DNA of 40,322 bases from Microbacteriaceae bacterium. Lineage in GTDB: Bacteria > Actinomycetota > Actinomycetes > Actinomycetales > Microbacteriaceae. Location: positions 1 through 40,322 of the forward strand of contig JACMNE010000027.1 of NCBI GenBank assembly GCA_014378715.1, in the 5' to 3' direction. A program made the translations under genes and the position numbers. The stretch's first letter is position 1. Every line of letters starts with the position of its first letter. The notes beneath the pieces are model-generated. The model saw nothing but the letters and a program-made list of their open reading frames with translations, made no database searches and was not told the origin of the DNA. Below, piece by piece: positions 27,742-37,183 of this stretch.

Positions 27742-29568
27742 ATGCTGGAGGGGATGACCGCCGACCCCGCCCGCCCGCACTTCCGCGCCCGGGCCCGCGC
27801 CTGGATCGGGGTGCTCGCCCTCTCCGCGCTCGTGCTCACCGGCTGCACGGGGCAGTCGCGGGTCGTCCAGGGCACAGAGGTCACCGTCGCCGCCGCACAG
27901 CCGTTCTCCTCCTACAACGGCAACACCTCGTACGGCAGCAACCCGGCGGCGAACGGCGACATCATCGGCGCGACGAACTCCCGGTTCTTCTCCGTCGACG
28001 CCGACCTCGACCTCGTCGCCGACCCGTCCTTCGGCACGGCCACGGTCGTCTCGGCCGACCCCTTCTCGGTGCGGTACTCCCTCAGCGACACTGCCACCTG
28101 GTCCGACGGTGAGCGTGTCGACGCCGCCGACCTGCTGCTGGCCTGGGCTGCCAACTCCGGCGCCCTCAACACGCCGGGGTTCGACGACACCCCCTACCTC
28201 GACGCCGACAACCGCTACGACCGGGACTTCCCGCCCGGCACGGTGTTCTTCGACGGCTCGAGCGCCGGCGGACTCGACCATGTCACCTCGACCCCGGTGA
28301 TCGGCGACGACGGCCGGTCGGTCACCCTCGCCTACGACCGCTACTTCGTCGACTGGCGGCTCGCCTTCGAAGTCGGGGTCGCCGCGCACGTCGTCGCCAG
28401 GCACGCCATGGGCATCGACGACCCGGAGGAGGGCAAGGCCGCGATCATCGCCGCGATCGAGACAGCGGATGTCGCGCAGCTGCGCCAGATCGCTGACTTC
28501 TGGAACTCGGGGTTCACCCTCGCCCCCACGCCGGCCCACCCTGACCTGCTGCTCGGCACCGGGCCGTACACCGTCACCGAGGTGGGCGCCGTGCATGCGC
28601 GGCTGCAGGCCAACCCACAGTACCGGGGGGACCACGCCCCGACCTACGAGAGCGTCGTCGTGCGGTACATCGCCGATCCGCTGGAAGCGGTCTCGGCCTT
28701 GGCCGACGGCAGCGTCGACGTGATCGCGCCGCAGGCGACGGTCGATGTGGCGCGTGCCCTGGCTGGCGTCGACGGCATCGAGGTGACCACAGGCGTCGAC
28801 GGGGCGATCGAGCACCTCGACCTGCAGGTGGCGCAGGGCCGCAGCGGCGTCTTCGACGACGAGCGGGTGCGCCGCGCGTTCCTCCTCACTGTGCCGCGGG
28901 AGGAGATCGTCGCAGGCCTCGTGGCACCGGTCGAGGCAGACGCCTCCCCGGTCGACTCCGAGGTGTTCCTGCCCGGCGCTCCCGGCTACGACGACGCCGT
29001 GCGCACAAACGGATCCGACGCGTACGACGCCGTCGACATCCCGGCCGCCAGGGCCCTCCTGGCCTCCGCCGGCGTCGTCTCCCCGGAAGTCTGCGTGCTC
29101 TTCGACCCGGCCAACCCCCGCCGGGTCGCCGGCTACGAGCTCATCCGCGCCTCGGCCGCCGACGCCGGCTTCGTCGTCTCCGACTGCTCCAGCCCGGACT
29201 GGCGGGAGCTCCTCGGCCTGCCAGGCGGCTATGACGCCTCGCTCTACGCGCTCCGCTCCACCAACCTGGCCATCGGCTCCGCGCGCGCCGCTTTCGCCCC
29301 GGGAGGTGCCAACAACACGAACTTCCTCGACGTGCCCGCCATCACGACCCTCCTCGACACCCTCGACACCACCAGCGAGCCTGCCGCCCAGGCCGGGCTC
29401 CTGTCCACGATCGACGGGGCCGTCTGGGCCCAGAGCGCCGGCCTGCCCCTGTACCAGTTCCCCTCGATCACCGCCGTGAGAGCGGATGTCGCGGGGGCGA
29501 CGCCCTCGCCGCTGGCACCGGGTCCGCTGTGGAATGTCTGGCAGTGGACGCCGACATCCGCTCGATAA
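27742..29568 (+). CDS. Peptide ABC transporter substrate-binding lipoprotein (SBP_bac_5), locus B, second copy
   Basis: The protein has up to 608 residues. Two starts are possible: ATG 27742 (no Shine-Dalgarno) or ATG 27754, which has GGAGGGG almost touching it. Either gives an Arg-rich N-terminus, a hydrophobic core and lipobox L-T-G-C (Cys35 counted from 27742). Family 5 features: [35 protein letters not shown] and P-R-E-E-I-V. It is the close relative of the protein at 20536, not of the locus A receptor. It sits last in the locus, 69 bp after the ATPase and past the tandem repeat. A second receptor would broaden the peptides the one transporter can use (inference). Confidence 0.9.
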   Translation: MLEGMTADPARPHFRARARAWIGVLALSALVLTGCTGQSRVVQGTEVTVAAAQPFSSYNGNTSYGSNPAANGDIIGATNSRFFSVDADLDLVADPSFGTATVVSADPFSVRYSLSDTATWSDGERVDAADLLLAWAANSGALNTPGFDDTPYLDADNRYDRDFPPGTVFFDGSSAGGLDHVTSTPVIGDDGRSVTLAYDRYFVDWRLAFEVGVAAHVVARHAMGIDDPEEGKAAIIAAIETADVAQLRQIADFWNSGFTLAPTPAHPDLLLGTGPYTVTEVGAVHARLQANPQYRGDHAPTYESVVVRYIADPLEAVSALADGSVDVIAPQATVDVARALAGVDGIEVTTGVDGAIEHLDLQVAQGRSGVFDDERVRRAFLLTVPREEIVAGLVAPVEADASPVDSEVFLPGAPGYDDAVRTNGSDAYDAVDIPAARALLASAGVVSPEVCVLFDPANPRRVAGYELIRASAADAGFVVSDCSSPDWRELLGLPGGYDASLYALRSTNLAIGSARAAFAPGGANNTNFLDVPAITTLLDTLDTTSEPAAQAGLLSTIDGAVWAQSAGLPLYQFPSITAVRADVAGATPSPLAPGPLWNVWQWTPTSAR

Positions 29569-29624
29569 GGAGTTCCACACCACGATCGGGGACCGGCGCG
29601 CAGGCAGAGACGCGTTCGGCGCGG

Positions 29625-29630
29625 TAGACT
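29625..29630 (+). promoter_or_regulatory. Candidate -10 box TAGACT of typA
   Basis: TAGACT, in the context TAGACTGGC, is identical to the box before the glycine riboswitch. It would give a leader of about 137 nt. No clear -35. Confidence 0.45.
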
Positions 29631-29689
29631 GGCAGGTGCAGGGCACCGGAGCCGTGATCCTGCGCTCCCACAGACCCATCCTCGCGCCC

Positions 29690-29746
29690 GCTGGCTGCAC
29701 TTCCTGCCAGAACCGCGCCGTCGCCACCTTGCGACGTGCAGCCGGC
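29690..29746 (+). promoter_or_regulatory. Structured 5' leader of typA (nested stem-loops)
   Basis: GCTGGCTGCAC (29690-29700) pairs with GTGCAGCCGGC (29736-29746), 11 bp with one G-U. Inside it GTCGC/GCGAC (29720-29724, 29731-29735) can form a second stem that stacks directly on the outer one. It ends 27 nt before the ATG and may be a cis-regulatory RNA; no known class is recognised. Confidence 0.5.
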
Positions 29747-29773
29747 CGCCTCAGCAGTCAAGGACTCATTCGC

Positions 29774-31699
29774 ATGGCCATCGTCACTCGCAGAGATCTG
29801 CGCAACGTCGCAATCGTCGCCCACGTCGACCACGGTAAGACCACACTGGTCGACGCCATGCTCAAGCAGACCAACTCGTTCGACTCCCACTTCGAGGGGG
29901 AGGACCGCATGATGGACTCTAACGACCTCGAGCGCGAGAAGGGCATCACGATCCTCGCCAAGAACACGGCGGTCTCGTACAACGGAATCCACGCCGCCGA
30001 GAACGGCAACGGCGAGGGCCACCCGATCACGATCAACGTGATCGACACACCCGGCCACGCCGACTTCGGTGGTGAGGTCGAGCGCGGCCTGTCCATGGTC
30101 GACGGTGTCGTGCTGCTCGTCGACGCGTCGGAGGGCCCGCTGCCGCAGACCCGCTTCGTGCTGCGCAAGGCCCTCGAGGCCAAGCTCCCCGTCATCCTCC
30201 TAGTCAACAAGACCGACCGCCCCGACGCGCGCATCGACGAGGTCGTGGCCGAGAGCCAAGACCTGCTCCTGGGACTCGCCAGCGACATGGCCGACGACGT
30301 GCCCGACCTCGACCTCGACGCGATCCTCGACGTACCGATCGTCTACGCCTCGGGCCGCAACGGTGCCGCGAGCTGGAACAAGCCCGAGAACGGCACCCTG
30401 CCAGACAACGACGACCTCGAGCCGCTCTTCGACGCGATCCTCAAGCACGTGCCCGCGCCCACCTTCGACGACGAGCACCCCCTGCAGGCGCACGTGACCA
30501 ACCTCGACGCGTCGCCGTTCCTCGGCCGCCTCGCCCTGCTCCGTGTCTTCAACGGCACGATCAAGAAGGGCCAGACCGTCGCCTGGGTCAAGCACGACGG
30601 ATCCGTCGCGAACGTCAAGCTCACCGAGCTGCTGATGACCAAGGCACTCACCCGCTTCCCGGTCGAGAGCGCAGGTCCCGGTGACATCGTCGCCGTCGCC
30701 GGCATCGAGGACATCACCATCGGTGAGACCCTCGCGGACCCCAACGACATCCGTCCGCTGCCGACCATCAAGGTCGACGACCCGGCCATCTCGATGACCA
30801 TCGGAACCAACACCTCGCCGATCATCGGCAAGGTCAAGGGCCACAAGCTCACCGCGCGGATGGTCAAGGACCGTCTCGACCGCGAGCTCGTCGGTAACGT
30901 CTCGATCAAGCTGGTCGACATCGGCCGCCCCGATGCCTGGGAGATCCAGGGCCGTGGAGAGCTCGCTCTCGCGATCCTCGTCGAGCAGATGCGCCGCGAG
31001 GGCTTCGAGCTCACCGTCGGCAAGCCCCAGGTGGTTGTCAAGCAGGTGAACGGCAAGGTCCACGAGCCCTTCGAGCACCTCACGATCGACGCTCCCGAGG
31101 AGTACCTCGGCGCCGTCACGCAGCTCCTCGCCGCCCGCAAGGGTCGTATGGAGGGCATGAGCAACCACGGCACCGGATGGGTGCGCATGGAGTTCATCGT
31201 GCCGTCGCGCGGCCTGATCGGCTTCCGCACCGAGTTCCTCACCATCACTCGCGGCGCCGGCATCGCCAACGCCGTCTCGCACGGCTATGAGGCCTGGGCG
31301 GGCGAGATCATCACCCGCGTCAACGGCTCCATCGTCGCCGACCGCGCCGGCTCCGCCACCCCGTTCGCCATGGTCGCCCTGCAGGAGCGTATGTCGTTCT
31401 TCGTCGAGCCCACCCAGGAGGTCTACGAGGGCATGGTCGTCGGGGAGAACTCGCGCGCCGACGACATGGACGTCAACATCACCAAGGAGAAGCAGCTCAC
31501 CAACATGAGGCAGTCCACCTCGGACAGCTTCGAGCGGATGACCCCGTCACGCAAGCTCACCCTCGAGGAGTGCCTCGAGTTCGCCCGCGAGGACGAGTGC
31601 GTCGAGGTCACCCCCGAGTTCGTGCGCATCCGTAAGGTCGAGCTCGACGCCAGTGCCCGCCAGCGCAAGACGTCGCGCCTGAAGAAGCAGAACGCGTAA
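29774..31699 (+). CDS. typA: Translational GTPase TypA/BipA
   Basis: The protein has 641 residues, in the usual range of actinobacterial TypA. The GTPase motifs are complete: A-H-V-D-H-G-K-T-T (G1, 16-24), R-E-K-G-I-T-I (G2 region), D-T-P-G-H-A-D (G3, 91-97) and N-K-T-D (G4). Beta-barrel and EF-G-like domains follow, then the TypA-specific C-terminal domain ([22 protein letters not shown]). The protein binds the 70S ribosome at the EF-G site and is needed for growth under cold or stress and for 50S assembly in other bacteria. ATG 29774 was chosen as the family start; AAGGA lies about 10 nt upstream. The frame upstream is only the 3' end of the receptor gene and leader. Confidence 0.96.
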   Translation: MAIVTRRDLRNVAIVAHVDHGKTTLVDAMLKQTNSFDSHFEGEDRMMDSNDLEREKGITILAKNTAVSYNGIHAAENGNGEGHPITINVIDTPGHADFGGEVERGLSMVDGVVLLVDASEGPLPQTRFVLRKALEAKLPVILLVNKTDRPDARIDEVVAESQDLLLGLASDMADDVPDLDLDAILDVPIVYASGRNGAASWNKPENGTLPDNDDLEPLFDAILKHVPAPTFDDEHPLQAHVTNLDASPFLGRLALLRVFNGTIKKGQTVAWVKHDGSVANVKLTELLMTKALTRFPVESAGPGDIVAVAGIEDITIGETLADPNDIRPLPTIKVDDPAISMTIGTNTSPIIGKVKGHKLTARMVKDRLDRELVGNVSIKLVDIGRPDAWEIQGRGELALAILVEQMRREGFELTVGKPQVVVKQVNGKVHEPFEHLTIDAPEEYLGAVTQLLAARKGRMEGMSNHGTGWVRMEFIVPSRGLIGFRTEFLTITRGAGIANAVSHGYEAWAGEIITRVNGSIVADRAGSATPFAMVALQERMSFFVEPTQEVYEGMVVGENSRADDMDVNITKEKQLTNMRQSTSDSFERMTPSRKLTLEECLEFAREDECVEVTPEFVRIRKVELDASARQRKTSRLKKQNA

Positions 31700-31713
31700 C
31701 AGTGCACTGAACT

Positions 31714-31752
31714 ACAGAGGGGCCCGACTGGTTTTCGGTCGGGCCCCTCTGT
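31714..31752. terminator. Bidirectional terminator between typA and efeB
   Basis: A perfect 15-bp inverted repeat (31714-31728 with 31738-31752; arm ACAGAGGGGCCCGAC) flanks a 9-nt loop containing TTTT. It lies between two convergent genes, 14 bp after typA and 22 bp after the efeB stop. Confidence 0.85.
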
Positions 31753-31774
31753 CGTCAATCATCGTGCTGTGGGG

Positions 31775-33109
31775 TCAGCCTGCGAACAGCGTCTGGCCCA
31801 CGTAGCCGCCACTCCGCACCCCGGGCGGCACCGCGAACACTGCAGAGCCGACGTGGCGGATGTACTCGTTCAGCGCATCGTGCCCGGCCAGGCTCGACTG
31901 CACCGCCACGAACTGAGCCGGATCGCGCTGGTAGCAGATGAAGAATAAGCCGGCATTGAGCCGCCCCAGGTCGTCGTTGCCGTCGACGAAGTTGTAGCCG
32001 CGGCGCAGCAGCAGAGCCCCGCCGTTCTGGTCCGGGTGGGCGAGACGCACGTGCGCGGCCTCGTCGATCGCCGGGGCTCCGTCCGGGGTCGTCGCCGTGA
32101 AGTCGACGGTCGAGAACTCGGTGCCGCCGGAGAGCGGGGCCCCGGCGCCCTTGTCCCGTCCGATCACCCGCTCCTGCTCGCGCAGGGAGGCACGGTCCCA
32201 GGTCTCGATCGTCATCCGGATCTTGCGTGCCACGAGGTAGGAGCCGCCGGTCATCCACGCCTGCGAGTCGCCGCCGGGAACCCACACGTGGTCGTCCACC
32301 TGGGCGGTGTCCTCCGCCTTCACATTCGCGGTGCCGTCCTTGAAGCCGAAGAGGTTGCGCGGGGTGACCTGCCCGCGCGTCGTCGACGACGTGCGTCCGA
32401 ACCCGAGCTGCGACCAGCGCAGTGATGCGCGCCCGAAGGCGATGCGCGAGAGGTTCCGGATCGCGTGGAATGCGACCTGCGGGTCGTCGCTGCAGGCCTG
32501 GATACACAGGTCCCCGCCGGACTGCCCGGCGTCGAGGGCGTCGCCGGCGAAGTGGGGCAGGTCGGTGAGCTCGGCCGGGCGGCGTGCCGCGATGCCGAAG
32601 CGGTCGGCCCCGCTCGCGTCCCGGAAGAGGGTCGGGCCGAAGCCGAAGGTGATGGTCAGGGCGGACGGCGGGAGGTCGAGCGCCTCTCCGGTGTCGTCCG
32701 GCGGGGCGTCGAGCACTCCGCCCACCGGGCCGTCCGGGCCCGCGCCGTGGCCGGCGGTCATGCGGGCGGCGGCGGCGGTCCAGTCCTGCAGCAGCTCGAT
32801 GAGCCCGGCCCGGTCGATGTCGGAGACGTCGAAGCTCGCGAAGTGCAGCCGGTCCTGCGCCGCGGTGACGATCCCGGCCTGGTGGCTGCCGTAGAACGGG
32901 TAGGACGGTGCGGCGCCAGAGCTCCCGGTGGGACTCTGCGTGAAAAGGCTCTGGGCGACCGCGATCCGGTCCCCGGCGATGCCGACTCCCGCGCCGATGA
33001 CCCCGGCGCCGGCGAGGCCGAGCAGTCCCCGCCGGGGCAGCCCCGGGCGGGGCTCACCCGCGGCGAGGGGTGCGGCGAGATCGGCCTCGGCCGGCCGGTG
33101 ACGGGTCAT
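31775..33109 (-). CDS. efeB: EfeB, deferrochelatase/DyP-type heme peroxidase, Tat-exported
   Basis: The protein has 444 residues. A twin-arginine signal (P-R-R-G-L-L-G-L-A-G-A, Arg26-Arg27) targets the folded heme enzyme outside the cytoplasm. The dye-decolourising peroxidase motif G-F-K-D-G-T is at 255-260, giving the distal Asp. The proximal heme ligand is expected at His353 in A-A-H-V-R-L-A-H-P. In EfeUOB systems EfeB is proposed to oxidise Fe(II) or release iron from heme for EfeO and EfeU. It is the third gene of efeU-efeO-efeB, 3 bp after efeO. Iron control is inferred from the DtxR-like box in front of efeU. It converges on typA across the strong terminator. Confidence 0.95.
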   Translation of the reverse strand: MTRHRPAEADLAAPLAAGEPRPGLPRRGLLGLAGAGVIGAGVGIAGDRIAVAQSLFTQSPTGSSGAAPSYPFYGSHQAGIVTAAQDRLHFASFDVSDIDRAGLIELLQDWTAAAARMTAGHGAGPDGPVGGVLDAPPDDTGEALDLPPSALTITFGFGPTLFRDASGADRFGIAARRPAELTDLPHFAGDALDAGQSGGDLCIQACSDDPQVAFHAIRNLSRIAFGRASLRWSQLGFGRTSSTTRGQVTPRNLFGFKDGTANVKAEDTAQVDDHVWVPGGDSQAWMTGGSYLVARKIRMTIETWDRASLREQERVIGRDKGAGAPLSGGTEFSTVDFTATTPDGAPAIDEAAHVRLAHPDQNGGALLLRRGYNFVDGNDDLGRLNAGLFFICYQRDPAQFVAVQSSLAGHDALNEYIRHVGSAVFAVPPGVRSGGYVGQTLFAG

Positions 33110-33112
33110 GTG

Positions 33113-34297
33113 TCAGCTCACGAGCGCGGCGGTGAGGTGGCTGAGGGGCTCGGAGAGGGCGTTGATCCCGTCGGCGAGCTTCTTCACATCGGCCGTCGAC
33201 AGCTCGGTGTAGGAGGTGAACCCGCTGTCCAGGCTGCCGTGGGTCGCCAGCAGGGCCTGCAGCGAGGCGAACTCTGCGTCGATCTGCGTCACCAGCTTCG
33301 GGTCGGAATCCCGGACGATGTCGCGGACCCCCTCGTAGGCGACGCGGGCGCCGTCGAGGTTGGCCTGGAAGTCCCAGAGGTCGGTGTGCGACCAGATCTC
33401 CTCCTCGCCGGTGATCTTGCCCGACGCGACCTCGTCCATCAGCGCGATCGCGCCGTTGCTGATCGCGTCGATGCTCACGCTGTAGTCCTCGGCGTGCACG
33501 GCGTCGTAGAGCGCCTCGGTGTCGGAGGTCAGCTTCTGCGCGTAGGTGCTGCGCTGGTCTGCGGTGAGGGCGACGTAGCCGACATCCGCTGGGGGCCAGA
33601 GGTCCTTCTCGATCCGGTGCCAGCCGGTCCACTCCTCGCCCGCGGGCACGTCGGCCTCGCGGAAGTCTACGGCGGGATCGAGGTGGCCGAAGGACTCGGC
33701 GACGGGCTCGATGCGCTCGTAGCTGGCGCGGGTGGTCGCGTAGAGCGACCTGGCCGTGGCGTCGTCGCCCGCGAGGTAGGAGGCGAGGAAGGTCTGCGTC
33801 GCCGGGACGAGCTGCGCCACCTGGTCCTTCACGTAGGCGGCGTAGGCGGTGGCCGCGGCCTCGATGCGAGTCGCCTCGTCGCCGGTCGCGACCGCGGCTC
33901 CGGAGTCGGTGACCGTGAAAACGGCCTTGCCGATGCCATCACCCGTCATCCCGGGCTTGCAGACCGTGTAGTAGTCGCCGGGGGCGATCGCGAGGGTCAG
34001 CTCGCGAGGGGCTCCCGGGGCGATATTCTCGACCTCGCCGACGATCCGCAGGCCGTCGTCGGCGAGCAGGTAGAACTCGGTCGCGGCATCTGTGGTGTTC
34101 GTGATCGTGAACACGACGGTGCCGCTGGGTGCGGTGGACTCCGACACGGTGCAGGCGTCGGTCGTGCTGGAGACGGTGAGCGCGGTGGCTGCGGCCCCGG
34201 CCCCGCTCCCCGATGCGGGGGCGTTGGCCACGCAGCCGGTGAGGGTGGCGGCGGTCATGAGGGCGGCGAGAATCACCGCAGCGGTGCGGGAGCGCAT
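33113..34297 (-). CDS. efeO: EfeO, iron uptake system periplasmic/lipoprotein component
   Basis: The protein has 394 residues, start ATG 34297, overlapping the efeU stop by one base (TGATG). The N-terminus is a lipoprotein signal with L-T-G-C (Cys22). A cupredoxin-like domain follows (about 40-130, with Y-Y-T-V-C-K-P-G-M, Cys113), then a helical M75-peptidase-like domain with the H-x-x-E metal motif H-R-I-E at 227-230. This is the full two-domain EfeO. It binds iron, and possibly copper through the cupredoxin part, outside the membrane and hands it to EfeU. The gene order U-O-B is the canonical one. The open frame extends far upstream of 34297, but that part is a shadow of efeU. Confidence 0.95.
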   Translation of the reverse strand: MRSRTAAVILAALMTAATLTGCVANAPASGSGAGAAATALTVSSTTDACTVSESTAPSGTVVFTITNTTDAATEFYLLADDGLRIVGEVENIAPGAPRELTLAIAPGDYYTVCKPGMTGDGIGKAVFTVTDSGAAVATGDEATRIEAAATAYAAYVKDQVAQLVPATQTFLASYLAGDDATARSLYATTRASYERIEPVAESFGHLDPAVDFREADVPAGEEWTGWHRIEKDLWPPADVGYVALTADQRSTYAQKLTSDTEALYDAVHAEDYSVSIDAISNGAIALMDEVASGKITGEEEIWSHTDLWDFQANLDGARVAYEGVRDIVRDSDPKLVTQIDAEFASLQALLATHGSLDSGFTSYTELSTADVKKLADGINALSEPLSHLTAALVS

Positions 34298-35169
34298 CAG
34301 ACGGCCGTCGTCGCGAGGGGTGCGGCGGGGGCGGCAGCGGATGTCGCGGGCGTCGCAGAGGTCGGACCCTTCGCCCGCATCCGCTTGATGAAGATCGTCA
34401 GCACGGGCCCAACATAGGCGACCCAGATCACGGCCTCGAGCCAGGTCGTGGCGGGGGAGAAGTTCACGGTGCCCTTGAGCAGCGTGCCATACCAGCTGCC
34501 GGGGGGCACCGCACCGGTGACGTCGAAGGCCAGGTTGTAGAGGCCGGGGAGCACACCGGCCTCCTGCAGGTCGTGCACCCCGTAGGAGAGCACACCGCCG
34601 GCGACGATGATGAGGAAGATGCCGGTCCAGCCGAAGAAGCGGGAGAGGTTGATCTTGAGCACCCCGCGGTAGATCAGGTAGCCGAGGCCGACCGACACGA
34701 TGATGCCGATCGAGGCGCCGGCGAGGGGGAGGGTCGTCTCCCCGGTGGCCTGCACGGCGGCCCAGATGAACAGGGCAGTCTCGATGCCCTCGCGGCCGAC
34801 AGCGAAGAACGCGACGAGCACCAGTCCCCAGCCGGCTCCGCCGAGGTGGCTGTTGACGTCCTCGCGCAGGTGAGATCCGAGCGAGCGGGCAGTGCGCAGC
34901 ATCCAGAAGATCATCCAGGTGACGAATCCGGCCGCGACAATCGAGAGCGATCCGCCGATGATCTCCTGCGCGCCGAAGCTCAGGCCGTAGGTGCCGAAGG
35001 TCAGCACCGCCCCGATCGCGAGCGCCAGGGCGACGGCGAGTCCGACCCCGAGCCAGATGCGTCCGACGACGTCGCGCCGGCCGATCTTGATCACGTAGGC
35101 GACGAGGATACCGACGACGAGAGCGGCTTCGAGGCCCTCGCGCAGGCCGATGAGGAAGTTTGCGAACAC
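34297..35169 (-). CDS. efeU: EfeU, high-affinity iron permease (FTR1 family)
   Basis: The 290-residue membrane protein has seven predicted helices. Both FTR1-type iron-binding R-E-x-x-E motifs are present: R-E-G-L-E at 10-14 in helix 1 and R-E-G-I-E at 126-130 in helix 4. It is therefore a complete permease, not the frameshifted form known from E. coli K-12. The C-terminus is a short Ala/Thr/Pro-rich tail that contains one copy of the dispersed 11-mer in antisense orientation. The start GTG 35169 is chosen because the first R-E-x-x-E helix begins at once. A DtxR-like box lies 24 bp upstream. First gene of efeUOB. Confidence 0.95.
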   Translation of the reverse strand: MFANFLIGLREGLEAALVVGILVAYVIKIGRRDVVGRIWLGVGLAVALALAIGAVLTFGTYGLSFGAQEIIGGSLSIVAAGFVTWMIFWMLRTARSLGSHLREDVNSHLGGAGWGLVLVAFFAVGREGIETALFIWAAVQATGETTLPLAGASIGIIVSVGLGYLIYRGVLKINLSRFFGWTGIFLIIVAGGVLSYGVHDLQEAGVLPGLYNLAFDVTGAVPPGSWYGTLLKGTVNFSPATTWLEAVIWVAYVGPVLTIFIKRMRAKGPTSATPATSAAAPAAPLATTAV

Positions 35170-35192
35170 GGGGATCTTTCGAGAGGCGAATG

Positions 35193-35211
35193 TTGGTAAG
35201 GCTTACCTTAT
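35193..35211 (-). promoter_or_regulatory. DtxR/IdeR-type iron box upstream of efeU
   Basis: The core GGTAAGGCTTACC (35195-35207) is palindromic apart from its central base and differs from the DtxR/IdeR core GGTTAGGCTAACC at two symmetric positions. It lies 24-42 bp before the efeU start, overlapping the likely promoter. Iron-loaded DtxR would repress the operon. Confidence 0.75.
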
Positions 35212-35345
35212 TCACGCGACTGTACTCGTCGCCGCGAACGGTGTCCACCCGCCGCGGCTGGGGGTTGGGTGTGTGTGCAGGGGCCAGGATTGTGGAGTTC
35301 GGTGCCGTTTTGGGTGGTGGACGCCAGACACGGGTCGGGCGGCAC

Positions 35346-35596
35346 TCAGCTCGACGCGAGCACCTCGACTCGGTTGCCGAATCCGTCCCGGGCGTGGAAG
35401 CGCACGAACCCCTCGAGGGTGTCGCCTTCCGCGCCGGGACGAACGGATCGTCGACTCCCAGGTGGATCTCGACGGTGACCGCGTCCCCGTCGAGGCTCCG
35501 GAACCCGCAGCCGCCGCGGCCCGCCAGCGACGCGGGCTTGTCCACCTCGGTTATGCCGAGGGCGTCCGCGTAGAAGCGGCCCGCCTCCTCTGGCAC
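35346..35596 (-). pseudogene. Broken VOC/glyoxalase-family gene (deletion with frameshift)
   Basis: Two frames on the minus strand together recall one VOC protein. The first part (from GTG 35596) reads E-E-A-G-R-F-Y-A-D-A-L-G, then L-A-G-R-G-G-C-G-F-R and H-L-G-V-D-D-P-F-V-P-A-R-K. The frame then runs into nonsense, while the family's end G-F-V-R-F-H-A-R-D-G-F-G-N-R-V-E-V-L continues in another frame to TGA at 35346. About 25-28 residues that normally link these blocks are absent, so an out-of-frame deletion near 35420-35430 is the simplest explanation. The usual N-terminal H-H-V-x-V strand also seems missing. It lies between the divergent efeU and mshB. Confidence 0.75.
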
Positions 35597-35622
35597 GGTG
35601 ACGGGGTCGCATCCCCGCCCGG

Positions 35623-35628
35623 TATCCT
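35623..35628 (+). promoter_or_regulatory. -10 box TATCCT, leaderless promoter of mshB
   Basis: TATCCT ends exactly 6 nt before ATG 35635 with no ribosome-binding site in between, so the mRNA likely starts at the start codon. Confidence 0.55.
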
Positions 35629-35634
35629 GACCCC

Positions 35635-36849
35635 ATGCGGCGACCCTCCAACGATTCCGACGCCGCGACCGATCCCGAGCGGATCCTCTTCGTGCACGCG
35701 CATCCCGACGACGAGTCGATCGCCACCGGTGGCACCATCGCCACCCTCCTCGACCGCGGCGCTTCCGTGACAGTGCTCACCTGCACCCGTGGCGAGCAGG
35801 GCGAGATCATCCCGCACGATCTGCAGCACCTCTCCGGACATCCCCTCGCCCTCGCCGCCCACCGCGAGTCCGAGCTCGCCGCCGCCATGTCGGCCGTCGG
35901 TGTCACCGACCATCGCTGGCTCGGCGCGCCCGGTGCCCGCATGACCGGTGCCGCCCCCCGCCGCTACGCCGACTCCGGCATGGTGTGGGGCGAGTCCGGA
36001 CCCGAGCCCCTCCCGGTGCTGGCGCCCGATGCCCTCTTCTCAGCGGATGTCGGGGAGGTCGCCGCCGACATCGCCACCGTCATCGCCACCACCGGTGCGA
36101 CCGCCGTGGTGAGCTACGACGACCGCGGCGGCTACGGCCACCCCGACCACATCGCCGCCCACCATGCCGCCCGCCGTGCTGCCGAGGTCATGAGCGTGCC
36201 CTTCTACACGATCGACGCGCCCGACGCGGCGCCCGGCGGCACGGTCGTCGATGTGACCGCGGTTCTAGACCGCAAGACGCGGGCCCTCGCGGCACACCGC
36301 AGCCAGCTCACCATCGAGGGCGAGCGGATGCTGCAGCCCGGCGGCCAGTACGTGCCCATCACCACCGTCGAGTCGTACCACCGCCTCGGAACCCAGCGCC
36401 CCGACCCCCGCGCCGGCGTCGAGTTCGCCGACCGCACGTTCGGCGGCCGCGCGATCCCCGTCGCCGTCGCGCTCATCGGGGGAGTGGCCGTTGGTGCCAT
36501 CACGACGGTGAGCCACACCGTCACACTGACCGTGGCCGGCGTCACCGTGCCGACCGGACTCATCCTCGGCCTCGCGGCGATCGCCGCCGTCATCGTGGGC
36601 CTGCGGGTGCTGTACGACAACCGCATCGTCGCCGGCGCCGCGTCGGTCGGCATCCTGGGCATGATCGCGCTCCTGTCGCTGGAGAGCGCCGGGGGGTCGG
36701 TCCTGATCCCCGCGACCGACACCGTCGGCTACTTCATCTACGGGCCGGTGCTCATTGCCGGGCTCGTGCTTGCGTGGCCGAAAATCGTTCAGCCGACGCG
36801 CGATAAGATTGCTCCACTGTCCGATCCGAAGGGACCATCCGTACCGTGA
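35635..36849 (+). CDS. mshB: MshB-like PIG-L deacetylase fused to a C-terminal membrane domain
   Basis: The protein has 404 residues. Residues 15-265 are a LmbE/PIG-L deacetylase with H-A-H-P-D-D-E (21-27; zinc ligands His23 and Asp26), Y-A-D-S-G-M, and G-Y-G-H-P-D-H (166-172; His172 the likely third ligand). These segments match mycobacterial MshB, which removes acetate from GlcNAc-Ins in mycothiol synthesis. Unlike classic MshB, a tail of about 130 residues follows with four hydrophobic helices (about 272-293, 307-323, 331-350, 362-382). The gene precedes fdxA and dapC in the same order of functions found in mycobacteria, though far more compactly. Its stop overlaps the fdxA start (GTGA). 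The deacetylase fold is certain; mycothiol as the pathway is probable. Confidence 0.85.
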   Translation: MRRPSNDSDAATDPERILFVHAHPDDESIATGGTIATLLDRGASVTVLTCTRGEQGEIIPHDLQHLSGHPLALAAHRESELAAAMSAVGVTDHRWLGAPGARMTGAAPRRYADSGMVWGESGPEPLPVLAPDALFSADVGEVAADIATVIATTGATAVVSYDDRGGYGHPDHIAAHHAARRAAEVMSVPFYTIDAPDAAPGGTVVDVTAVLDRKTRALAAHRSQLTIEGERMLQPGGQYVPITTVESYHRLGTQRPDPRAGVEFADRTFGGRAIPVAVALIGGVAVGAITTVSHTVTLTVAGVTVPTGLILGLAAIAAVIVGLRVLYDNRIVAGAASVGILGMIALLSLESAGGSVLIPATDTVGYFIYGPVLIAGLVLAWPKIVQPTRDKIAPLSDPKGPSVP

Positions 36850-37175
36850 CCTACGTCATCGCCCTCCCGTGCGTCGATCTCAAGGATCGAGCCTGCATCG
36901 ACGAATGCCCCGTCGACTGCATCTACGAGGGCGACCGGATGCTCTACATCCACCCCGACGAGTGCGTGGACTGCGGCGCCTGCGAGCCCGTCTGCCCCGT
37001 TGAGGCGATCTACTACGAGGACGACGTGCCCGAGCAGTGGGCCGACTACTACAAGGCCAATGTCGAGTTCTTCGACGACGTCGGCTCCCCGGGCGGCGCC
37101 GCGAAGGTCGGTGTGATCCACAAGGACCACCCGCTGATCCTCGCGCTCCCTCCCCAGCCCGTCGCCGCAGGCTAG
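36846..37175 (+). CDS. fdxA: Seven-iron ferredoxin FdxA/FdxC type
   Basis: This 109-residue ferredoxin has the cysteine pattern of 3Fe-4S plus 4Fe-4S proteins. Cys9, Cys17 and Cys21 (with C-P at 21-22) and Cys25 form the first set, and [12 protein letters not shown] (40-51) the second. The C-terminal half ([14 protein letters not shown]) is the conserved extension of actinobacterial FdxA/FdxC. It carries electrons in the cytoplasm, possibly to cytochrome P450 or other partners, not identifiable here. Start GTG 36846 overlaps the mshB stop; AAGGGA lies about 10 nt upstream. A TAAGAT at 36804 could be an internal promoter. It is followed 8 bp later by dapC, a pairing conserved across actinobacteria. 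Confidence 0.95.
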   Translation: MTYVIALPCVDLKDRACIDECPVDCIYEGDRMLYIHPDECVDCGACEPVCPVEAIYYEDDVPEQWADYYKANVEFFDDVGSPGGAAKVGVIHKDHPLILALPPQPVAAG

Positions 37176-37183
37176 AGGAGCGG

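Noticed and set aside
25798..29727. 1309-residue open frame on the minus strand across locus B
   Set aside because: Antisense shadow of the fused ATPase and receptor genes; no recognisable domain, and it ignores gene boundaries.
33113..35596. 827-residue frame suggesting an EfeO fusion
   Set aside because: Only the part from ATG 34297 is EfeO. The upstream part is out-of-frame efeU sequence plus the first half of the broken VOC gene.
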